From Baffinella frigidus (taxonomy: Eukaryota; Cryptophyceae; Cryptomonadales; Baffinellaceae): DNA of 19,959 bases. Within the stretch, counting starts at the first letter, position 1. Each line of letters begins with the position of its first letter. The stretch is taken from assembly GCA_026770585.1 (NCBI GenBank), contig MU646904.1, positions 118,953 to 138,911 on the forward strand, written 5' to 3'. The notes below the pieces were generated by a model that saw only the letters and a program-made list of their open reading frames with translations, searched no databases and was not told the DNA's origin. The position numbers and the translations under genes were made by a program. Of the stretch, positions 1 to 11,370 are shown piece after piece.

Positions 1-45
1 GGGGGGGGGGGGGGGGGGGGGGGGGGGTGAGCGGGCAAAAAAAAC

Positions 46-148
46 CTGGACCGGAAAGGCTTTCTGAGCAAAGCCCACGCGCCGATGCTCCTCCACCTCC
101 ATCGCCTCCCCCACCCCGCGCCCCTCGCTCAGGAGCAGCGCGTACTGC
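46..148 (-). CDS. Asteroid-like exon 12 (last visible)
   Basis: One base completing R379, codons 380-413 (QYALLLSEGRGVGEAMEVEE and onward to AFPVQ). The acceptor is the first AG of GAGGCAG|GCAG; using the second AG shifts into a stop. 'YALLL...VEEHRRVGF' resembles the C-terminal region of Asteroid proteins. Donor CAG|GTTTTTTTT, so the gene continues beyond the G-homopolymer edge. Two acceptor copies lie upstream at 217-232 and 338-353. Confidence 0.72.
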
Positions 149-2542
149 CTGCCTCAGGGGGAGAAGGGGGGAGGAATTAGGGTTCAGGGTTTAGGGGTTA
201 AGTGGACCGTGGAAGAACTGCCTGCCTCAGGGGGGGAGGTGGGGGGGGAGGGTTAGGGGGGATTAGCATTTAGGGGGGGTTAGTGTTTATTGTGGTCAGG
301 GTTAGGGGTTAAGCGGACCATGAAAGACATCATTGGCACTGCCTGCCTCGGAGGGGGGGCGGGGCGGTTAGGCAAGGCCTCGTGGGAAGGGAGTACATGG
401 TCCGAACACGCGCGGCCTCTCGCGCGCCGCCGGAGTCACACTGCTCTCTTCAAAGAGAAACACTGTTTCTCTCTTCAGACTTACGATGCTCGCCTCTCAG
501 TGTTCCGAAAGCATCGCGTCAGCAGCTCGTCAGCAGGTTTAGGTTCCAGGGTTCAGGGTTCAGGGTTCAGGGTTCAGGGTTCAGGGTTCAGGGTTTACGT
601 GTTTAGGGTTCAGGGTTGAGGGGTCAGGGTTGAGGGGTCAGGGTTCAGGGTTCAGGGTTCAGGGTTCAGGGGTCAGGGTTGAGGGGTCAGGGTTCAGGGT
701 TCAGGGTTCAGGGTTCAGGGTTCAGGGTTCAGGGTTCAGGGTTCAGGGTTCAGGGTTTTGGGTCAAAAAAATAGGGTGCCTGCGGCGGATGGGTAAGGTG
801 CGGCGCTAGATGAACGACCCCCCCCCCCCCCGTGATTTGCCCGATAAGTATCACATCCTGGCAACAAAATTTACATAATTGGGCCACACTAGCAACAGTT
901 GGGCCATACTAGCAAGAGTACACAATTGAGCCATACTAGCAACAGTAACGCATTTGTGTAGCGCGTCAGCGGGTTTAGGGTTTAGGGTTCAGGGTTTAGG
1001 GTTTAGGTTTTAAGCATTTTTGCAGCGCGAAAGCGGGTCTAGGGTTCAGGGATTAAGGTGCCTGCGGCGGACGGGTAGGGTGCGTCGCTGGATGAACGAC
1101 TCCTCCTGGGAGATGTGCTCGGGTCGCGGATGGAGGTGCCGCACCCTATTCCGCACCACCGCAAGCGTCCAGTACCTGCGTTCCCATTTCTGAAGGCTTC
1201 AGGTTCTGGGGTCATCGCAATAATCTCCTACTATAGGTGCGAGTCTGACCCTGGGAACTCAACCCTCAGTCCTCAACCCTCAACCCCTAAGGCTTCAGGG
1301 TCTGGGGTCAAGCACCGACCGCGAGCGTCCAGGACCTGCCCTCACGAGGCTGTCTAAGCACCCATAATAAATGTAGGTTGTAGGGTTTTGTACCGGAGTT
1401 GACTAAATCTAATGTTCAAAGGAAAAGCGGCGGTCAATACCTGGAGGTGCGAATCCAACCCTCAGCCCTCAACCCTCAGTCCTGAACCCTGAACCCTCAG
1501 GGATTCAGGGTCTGGGGTCACGCACAGATACAGGCCACGAGAGGGAGGGTGCGCATTGTGGGATTCATGCAATGCACGGGGTGGGGGGGGTGGGGAGTAT
1601 ACGGAAGACGGCAGGCGCGACACTCGATGAGGAGCCGGTCTTCCAGGTCTGCCGGGGGTCTCATTTAGGACCTTACGGAAGGTGGGAAGCAGCTTAACAT
1701 CAATCATTGATTCGGACCCGCCATAGCTGGACGCCCTTCCGTGGAAAGGCAGAACCGAGCAGGGGGTCTCAATGTCAAGCCGCTGCACACCTTCTGTTGA
1801 GCTAGTGCAAACGGTAGGCTACATCAAGAGCTGCAGCCGACTTGCTTGCGACCTGCAGAATCCTGCGAGCTCAAGGTCTGTCGGGGGTCTCATTTTCAAG
1901 CTGCTTCACACCGGGTGGGTCCACACAGCGGATCATGGAATTTTCCAACCAAAATTGAGAGACTTGCCGGTAGCCAAGCCCTAGGAATCAGATGCCCCTA
2001 CAGATGCCCCGAAGCGAGGGTTGACCACACGGTGGACTACGCCGTCTCCACTGCTCCCATAATCTGGGTGTGACGTGACTAAGTTTGTACCAGCAAAGTG
2101 CAAAAATAAGTGAATTGAACGAGACTCCTTTCAAAACGAAGACTTTGTAGTCCACCGTGTGTGTGGGGGGGGTGTTACCGCCGGTGTCAATGATGTTATA
2201 TGTTGAACCCGGAGAATATTGTGTAGCGCAAAATGATAAGGGTTGAGGGGGCCCCCCGGGTTACCGCCGTTGTCGAGGGGTGCGATTTCGTTTTTTTCTC
2301 TTTTTCTAACAACGGCGTTATATGTTGAACCCGGAGAATGTTGTGTGGGAGAATGTTGTGTAGTGCAAAATGATAAGGTTGAGGAGGGGGGGGTGCACCA
2401 CCGGTGTCGAGAGGCGGGAGTCTCTCGAGCTCGAGAAGTTTGTACCAAGTTTGTACCAGCAAAGGGCGGACATAAGTGACATTGAACGAGACTCGTTTTT
2501 AAACCAAGACCTTGTAGTCCACCGTGTGTGTGGGGGGGTGTT

Positions 2543-2602
<60 letters not shown>

Positions 2603-5600
2603 ACACACACACACGGGTGTTACCGCCGGTGTCGAGGGGCGGGAGTCTCTCAAGCATCCACGCTTCCGGGAAGCCCTCACCTGCAGGTGAGAGGGCGCAC
2701 TTTTAGTAGAGTAGAGATAGAGAGAGGGATAGAGAGAGGGAGAGAAAGAGAAAGAGATAGAGCGCGCGCACGAGAGAGAGAGAGAGCGATAGATAGAGAG
2801 ATAGAGAGAGGTACTCTCGAGCCGATAAAGCGAGCGAGAGAGAGTGTGAGATATAGATAAGTGCCCGAGGCCATGCAATTTACACCGCCTTTTATGCTAT
2901 CTTAAGGGTAAATTTTGGCGATTTTTGCTATTTTAGCCTGCGCCAGGCCTCCACGCGTCAGCGGACGCGCAAATATTCACAGGGTAACAGCGTGAATTCA
3001 GGGTAGTTGAGCCTGAGGTAATGACTACGGTAGGCTGTAGGGCCCCACGCCCCAGGTTTTTCGTAGGAGCGCTAGACTGGTTGAAGGGACTACTCTAGTC
3101 AATACTGCAGGCTCAAGTACCCTGCATTTAGGCTGTTACCCTATGAACATCAACCCACCACCCCTCCCAAGTGGAGCACTCGCATCGATGATATTTCCTG
3201 GATATGTTCCTGGAGTCACAACCCTTCGGAAGGCTGTTGTCTCACAGCACTTCGGAAGGCTGTTGGCAGGAAAGGTGCGACTGCGCCAGCGAGAAGCTCC
3301 ATGCGACTAGCGACAGCTTGGGACTTGCGTGAGACTGCTCTAGTCTGCGGAAACGAACAAATTCAATCGTTTCCGGTAACGAAAATTACCACACAATTGG
3401 ATCTTACTAATCATAGTCAAGAATTTGTGTAGTAATTTTCGTTGCCCGAAAACGATTGTTGTTAATCGTTCCTGCAGATGAGCTCGGGTGTTACCGGTTG
3501 TGTAGAATGCGTTGCTTTGCTCGAGCGCCAAGGCCAGGGCGGGGTTGCTTTCGAGGAGCCGCACTGTCGTTGGTTTAGGGTTTAGGGTATAGGGTTTGGG
3601 GTTTAGGGTTTGGGTTTAAGGGTTTGGGGTTTAGGGTTTGGGGTTTAGGGTTTAGGGTTTAGAGTTTAGGGTTTAGAGTTTAGGGTTTAGGGTTTAGGGT
3701 TTAGGGCTTAGGGTCAGGCTTGGGAGTGTGAGTGAGACACCTGCGGGATGATCCCCCGATCGGGTCATGGGGCAAAGACTTTACCGAACTGGTGAGGGTG
3801 AAAGAAACATAAACGAATCCGCTACTCGATTAGAGGCGGCATGGAGAGGCCTGAGAGGTTACAGGAAGGGTTGAGAGGAGGGAGAATCGACCAATGGTAC
3901 TGGCCAGTCACCACCCCAACTCAAGCTTAAATCCGAACCCCCTGAACCCCAAGCCCTAAAACCTGAATCTAAACTCTATACTCTAAACTCTAAACCCTAA
4001 ACCCCTCCCAAGTCAAGTACGCGTATCGATGAGATTTCCCGGGCATGTTCCAGGGGTGAGCCAGTAGTCAAAACCCTTCGGAAGGCTGTGTGAGGAAATG
4101 CGGAGAGGAGAGGGAGGACTTGATAGAACTAGTGAAAGCAAAAGACACATCGAAGGGAGTGGCACTCAAGCAGGGGCGACATGGAGAGGGCTGCGAGGTT
4201 TCAGGAAAGGCTGAGAGAAGAGGGAGGATCGACCGATGGCAGGCAGAGACGTGAACGACGTGCCAGGGGGCAGACTCTGGAGAAATCCAGCCACCTGCAG
4301 GTTACACGCCATGCTGAGTGTTTTGATGTGAGAATTTGAAAGAGCAAGATGCAGAGAGGAGGGAAAGAGGGACGGGGCCCACCACGCCAGAGTGGAGGAG
4401 GGGGTTGGATTTTTTAAGGCGCCTCAGGAGGCGCTGGTCAACTTTGAAAACCACTGCCTTGAAGAGGAATCGACTTTTGGCGACCCCTTCGAAGACTCTG
4501 GCGTGGTGAGCCGCCTCGAAGGTGTAAAGCGACTCACCAAGTGGCACGTTGCTGCACGTGCGCGACGGAAGCCACTCGGTGGGCTTCGCAGAACGTTGCA
4601 TCTAGTTTCGTGGCACTACTCGATAATTGATCGGCACAAAGACGTTTTATTCACCGACACTTCGAACAGATTTCTGGTCGAAATCGCCTTCGAAGCCCAC
4701 CGTGTGCGGAGCAAGGTCGGGGGGTTACGTCGGTGGGATTTAGGGTTTAGGGTTTAGGGTGTAGGGTGTAGGGTTTAGGGTTTATGGTTTAGGGTTCAGG
4801 GTTTAGGGTGTAGGGTGTTGGGTGTAGGGTGTAGGGTTTAGGGTTTAGGGTGTAGGATGTAAGGTGTAGGGTTTATGGGCGGGGGGGTACGTCTGTGGGG
4901 TATGCGCGGTGGCCGCGGAACTTGGTGCGAGCGGTAGCGATGCCGAGCAGTTGCGCCAGCTGACTCTTTTCGACGAGGTCACCTGCCGATTAGTACCGGA
5001 GCGTCGTTGTTAGTACGGGGCACGTCCGATAAAAACACTCGAGGCCCCTGCGACCTCCGAAGGAAATTTGGTACGTGTGGTAGCGATGCTGAGCAGTTGT
5101 GCCAGCTGGCTCTTTTCAACGAGGTCACCTGCCGGACTGTGTTAAGGAATTGTTAACACCAAGGGGCGCACTTAGATAGTTGACACTTGGCTAGTTAACA
5201 GCGCACCGGAATAGTTGACACCAGAGGGCGCACTTTCGGAGGCTGTGAAAAAAGAGGAGGAGGGGTGGTAGCGATGCCGAGCAATTGCGCTAGCTGACTC
5301 TTTTCGACGAGGTCGCCCGCCGTATGGTGCAACTGTTGACACCGAATCAGGTTCGTTGCTTTGCTCCATCGCCAAGGCCATCTCATAGGGAAACGGTTTT
5401 AATTTGAAACCATTGGAAAAAGGTCCACGAATAATGAAGAGGGCCCCGGATGATGCGAGCAGAGAGCTTTGGATGATGGAACGAGAGGGGTGTTGCGGGC
5501 TTGCGATGTCGAGTGATGGGATGGGTGCAGGCCTGTAATGTCATTCCCGGAAATAGCCGCGAGGTCGCGTAGCTGCGCGGGGTCGGACAGCCCCAGGGCG

Positions 5601-8600
5601 TCCAACACCGTATGGTGGGTGACGACGTGCGCGTACGCCCCAGAGGAAGAGGGCCTCGAATGATGAGAAAGAGGGCCTCGAATGATGAGAAAGAGGGCCT
5701 CAAATCATGAATAGGGCCTCAGATGATGCGAGCAGAGGGCTTTAGATGATGGGACGAGATGGGGGGGTGCAGGCCTGTAATGTCGTTGCCGGAAATAGCC
5801 GCGAGGTCGCGAAGCTGCGCGGGGTCGGACAGCCCCAGGGCGTCCAACACCGTATGGTGGGTGACGACGTGCGCGTACGTCCCAGAGGCGAGGAGTTCGA
5901 GCGTGTTGTCGCGGATGTACCGCACCTGAGAAAGAGACCAGTTATTGATAGAGGTCAGATAGAGGAGAGACCTGTATTGATACCAGGGTGCAGTCTCGAG
6001 TAAGAGAGAGATATGAAGAGAGTTAATACCAACACGGCCGCCATGTATGCTAACGCTGTGTCTTTATCTCAGATAAACACTTTTAAAAGTCGTTTTCCTA
6101 AGTCAACTCCCCCACAAATCTGTCAACTTATGCTTTACTCTGCGAGCCCGTACGCATAAGTTGCCGGATTTGTGGGGGAGTTGACTTAGGAAAACGACTT
6201 TTAAAAGTGTTTATCTGAGATAAGTCTGGTGGGTGACGACGTGCGCGTAGGTTCCGGAGGCAAGGAGCTCGAGCGTGTTGTCGCGGATGTACCTCACCTG
6301 GTCAAAGACAGAGATCACTTATACTATCAGTCAACCGTCAACCGTTGTTCGTGGATCCGGGAGTGTGAGGCGCACCGATCCCCGTTCAGTCAACCGCTCC
6401 CCTACGGCCGGAATTTATCCACCCCCGTAGAGGCCGCGGCTGAGCAGGGGCACCAAGCGACCAGCAACACATGCACGCGCGTTTTCTCGAGCACCGGTTC
6501 TCGACTAAAAACCACATCGCAGCCACCCTGCTGTGTGGGCGGGGGCACATTCTGGAAAACCAAGCAGTCAGAATCGTTGGCGTTGACGTTCGATTTAGAC
6601 ACCTTCGCAGTCACCCTGGGGGTACATCCTCGAAAATCAAGAGGGGGGGGGAAATTATCGAAAATCAAGAGGGGGGGAAACATTTTCAAAAATCAAGAAG
6701 TCAGAGTCGTTAGCGACAAACGCGCCCCCTCGGGATGTTCTGCGCGATACTCCCGAGGGGTGATTTCCCAGACTCGCGAGAGCCCCGCCCACACACGCAC
6801 GTGCGTTTCGTAGAGCACCAACTTCGTTGAAAAAGGGGGCAGTTTTGGACCCCTTTGCTAAGTCAATTCCGTCACAAAACCAACACCTTAAGTTGTGAGG
6901 AGGAATTTTTCGGTGTTACATTCTCGAAGATGAGGAAGTCGGAGTCGTTAGCTATGACGTATGCGCCCGGGATGTTGCGCGCGAGGCTGGCGATGGCCAT
7001 GTCTGCCTCGGCGTCGCACCGCACCACCCGCACCCGCAGCTCCTGTGAAGGTGTTATCTTAGTATACGTTGTATACTTGGTGATATGCGACTCTGGGTAG
7101 GCGACCTTTCGACATCTTCTTGTCTCGTGTCGCCTCCTGGATCAAATCGAGGATGGAGTTGTTGCCATAGGGCAACGGACTGAAAACAAGGTAGTTAAGC
7201 CCGCACGCGCAGCTCCTGGGTAACAAATGCAGCATTTTAGAGTGCAAGGTAAGATTTACACAGAGTGTAAGGTAAGATTTACACATAGAGTGCAAGGTAA
7301 GATTTACACAGAAGAACTTTAGAGGTGACGATGACAGTTTGAGAGACCGCGCCACCCGCACTCGCAGCTCCTGATGTGTGTGAGAGAGCACTTGTTTCAA
7401 CTGGTGCCGGACAAATAGTTTCGGGATGGTTTGCGGTTTCGCAGCTCCTGCTGTGAGAGAGGACGCATCATCAGCATCATCATCATCATCATCATCATCA
7501 TCATTATCATCATCATCATTATCATCATCATCATCGCTGTGTTGTTACCAAGAGTTGGCGGATTTTCAGAACAACTCGGGAAATCACCTTCCAGGATCAG
7601 GATTTCGAGAGCTGTGATCGAGTGGTATTCTACCGGCGGAGGTACGATGCCTTGAGGGTCTGGATTCTTTCCAAACTTCCAAACTATAGCCGTAGCAAAG
7701 ATCGAGTTTCAGTTATTTTAAACGGAGTCCCGGTACAAATTCCCTCGAGTTGACCGATGCAGTTGGAAGGTTTCCAGAGATTCTGGCCAAGAAACGGTGT
7801 CAACACAAAAGAGACCCGCTCTACCTTGAGGGTTTGGAACGCCTCGTCCTGGGCCAGCTGGGGCATCTTTGTGGCCCTTTAGGTCCTTTGGGTTTTAACT
7901 GCTCCCGCCATATGCCAACGACACGCCCTTCCGTAGAAAGGACTGCAGAGAAAGCATTTTTGCCAATTCCTGGGGCATCTTTGTGACCCAATTCCTACAA
8001 CTTTAGGCGCGACTCGCAACCTTAGGAAGCCCAAAGCGCATCGGCTGGGCATAAAACATCTTTTAAACCCGAAACGTTTCAAAGCGAAGTAGACATGCAG
8101 CGTTGGGAGGTTCAGTAGATACCGTGAGGGTTTGGATCGCGGGTCAGTCACAAGGCGCATAGACTATTGGATCACTCAACTTAAGGTTGCATAGACTATT
8201 GGATCACTCATCTTAAGGACTATTGGATCATTCAACTTAAGGATGGTCATCAACTTAAGGATAGTAATAAAGAAAAAAGATAAGAAATATACCTTGAGAG
8301 TTTGGATGGCCTCGTCTTGGGCCAGCTGAGGCATCTTCCACTCGATGTCGTCAAACTGCGCGCGAGGGTGGGTGAGAGGGTGTGTGAGAGGGTGTGTGAG
8401 AGGGTGGGTGAGTGGGTGGGTGAGAGGGTGCGTGAGAGGGTGCGTGAGAGGGTGTGCTACACAGTGTGAGAGGGTGCGCTACACAGTGGGCTCCGCAGAT
8501 CGGTCCATTTATCTTCGTGGTCATCACTAAGAATTGCTCGGTGCAAAGGCATCTTTGGTGTAGAGAGGTGGGTACCAGTTGCTGTCAAACTGCGCGAGCG

Positions 8601-11325
8601 CATCACGTGTTAGGTGACCAAAAATATTGTCAAATTTAATAGTGACGCAACCTATAAATAGTTTTGTAAAGCAACTCGTTCTGGTACAAATTATAAAACA
8701 AAGTCCATTTAAAACTAAAAAGGGCTCCAATTCCTTTTTAAACGAGGTCTTGTTTTATGATTTGTACCAGGAACGAGTTACTTTATAAAACTAATTATAG
8801 GTTGCGTCACTATGAAATTGCGAGGCAATGGTTGGTAGCGAGGTGGGTATCAGGTGCCATCAGACTGCCAGAGGGCCAATGGTTGTAGAGAGGTGGGAAC
8901 CAGGTGCCGTGAAACGGCAAGAGAGGAGGACGAGTCAGGTGACCAGTGTGTTGCCCCGGAAAATCCAACACCCACTCGAGGCTAGAAATGTGAGTATTTT
9001 AAATGTTTCAACTTTACAAGTCCTTTACAAGTGGAACGCTGTGTAGTATTGGCAAATCTGGTCCGCCATGGCTTTCTGGCATTCTTCTTCGGGGGGTGCA
9101 CGAACGGGATGGCGAGACCACCCACGAATGTTTTATCAGTCAACTTTGACCCTAAGTGTAGTAAACTGAACCCCTCCTGGGGGGTCCGAGATCCTAAAAA
9201 GGCCAGTTTCAAGGGGGGTTGACTTGAGCAAAAAAACCTGGCTCGCAGTGCAGTCGGGCGGTAAGTCTGCGTCAGGTTCGGGGATGGTGCATATGGAAGA
9301 GTGCGAGATTGAAGACTTTACTGAAGTGGTGGCGGCGAAGAAACACAAAAGGAAACCGGTAAGCGTGGACGACCTAAATCTGGCGTCAACCTAATTACGG
9401 CATTCCGTATCACTCTACCGTATTGCACACGGCACCGTATTGCAAAAGTCAGCACCCTACGGAATGCCGTACGTAGGATGACGCCGAATTACGGCGTCCG
9501 CCCTTACGAACCAAGAGTACTCACCGTGGACGCGGGAAGATGGGGGTGATAAGTGCCCCACGCGACGATCCCTAAACCCTAACCCCTGACCCCTAACCCC
9601 TAAACCCCGCACCTTCTCCTCAGCTCACTTCTCGAGAAAGTCGCCACTCTCGATCAGGCCCCAGATCTTGCTCGGGGTTGGGGTATATACGGTATACGGT
9701 ATATAATATACGGTTTATACAGTATATAGTATACGGTATATACGGTATATACGGTACATACGGTATATACGGTGTATACGGTATAAGGTATACGGTACAG
9801 GAGAGGGAACACCCGCACCTCCTCCTCAGCCCACTCCTCGAGAAAGCCGCCACTCTCGATCAGCCCCCAGATCTGCTCGGTGCGGTGAGGCTTCAGGACT
9901 TGACTGCGGGAACGAATAAAAATAGTATTTTCTGTTCGTTGCCCCAGATCTGCTTGGTGCGGTAAGGGTTCCACACCAGGTCAGAAGTTGAAATTTGAAC
10001 GTTTTTTCATTTTACTACACGATCTGGAAGTAAAGTTGATTATACACGGGAAACACGCCCAAAGTGTTGAGAATTGGAGCTGTTTGCCGCCGGAGTTTTA
10101 AAAATATGTACCACGATAAGCCATCTAATCACTTTTAGCGCGAACGAGTGTGTGTGCAAAAGAAACTTATGACCTGGCGTGGCAGGGACGCTTAACATCT
10201 CATCTTCGGAATCCGGATCAGGCGGGGGATGCTCCCTCCGCGAGAAAATGCCTAGCTCTGTCTCAGCCTATTTTGGCTCACCAATGTGGGGTGCCCGGGC
10301 TCTTTCCCGCTCCAAAGTTGACGGATTTGTACCGTAAAACCAGCATGTCAACTTGAGAAGAGTCGGTGAACCCGCGTGGGGAGGAGCTTATCTCAGAAAA
10401 TCAGTTCTAAAACTCGTTTTCTCAAGTCAATTCCCCTTCAAATATGTCAACTTATGCGTAGAGAAAAGAATAAGTTGACATATTTGAAGGGGAATTGACT
10501 TAATAAAACGAGTTTTAGAACTCCTTTTCTGAGATAAGAGCTAGAATGCGCGTTCGATCGGATCCCGGCCAAGTGCGCCACGGTGCACCCCCCCCCGGAG
10601 GAGGCTGTGCGACCACCAACCTTTACAGAGGGACCAGATCGTCGATTTTAAAATCTCGGATTTACCCGGGCAGCCAGGCGAATTCGCCTGTGGTGGAGCC
10701 ATTTTCCTAGCAATAAGGAAATCGAAAATCGTCGATTTGGTCCCACCGTGAAGGTTGGTGGGAGGGGGGCGGGCACCTTCTCAATGTTCTCGGTGCTCTG
10801 CCGGAACCTGGATTCAGGGCGCCAAAATCAGAGAGTGGCGAGGGAAACAGCGCAGGAATGCTTTTGAATGCACCGTGGGAAGGTCCTAGTCCGCTGTCGA
10901 GCGAAAGAAGCACGCTTTTCAAAGCCAGATCCACATTATGGACCTGTCTTTTTTATTTTCAACATCTATTTCCTTCACGATTCAGGGGAAAGTTTTGAAA
11001 CCCCTCGGAAAGTTTTTGAAACGCAAAATTGTGTCCCGTCCTCGCTCGGCAGCGGTAAGGGTCATAGAGAGCGTTGGGCAGCTGGGATGCCCTCCTGCTG
11101 CACCAGCAGCTGTTTCCCATGTACCCACCCACCGCACGCGCGGCAACCTCCACCAACCCTCAGCGCGGGACCAAATCGTCTTCTTCACCCCCCTTGATGT
11201 GCACTGGAGCTCGCCGGAATCCAGCGACCTGTGGTGCAAATCAGGGGGCGAAACACAGACGATTTGCTCCAACGTTGAGGGCTGGTGGCTACCGGAGAGC
11301 CTCGCGCGGCACCCTACCCTAAACC

Positions 11326-11370
<45 letters not shown>

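Noticed and set aside
382-619. Open frames made of repeated RVQGSGF-type peptides
   Set aside because: They are translations of the TTCAGGG minisatellite; a 7-bp unit stays open in several frames.
540-763. True chromosome end
   Set aside because: Genic sequence lies on both sides and the unit is TTCAGGG, so it is an interstitial array.
2131-2878. Open frames with SLSLSL and REREREREER runs
   Set aside because: Products of TC and GA microsatellites.
4392-4757. 121-codon plus-strand open frame
   Set aside because: Its end is a TTTAGGG array and its middle a family D hairpin; the minus frame fits the Asteroid exon series.
6064-6223. Rho-independent terminator or structured ncRNA
   Set aside because: The long perfect arms recur in other introns with the same internal sequence, which fits a MITE better.
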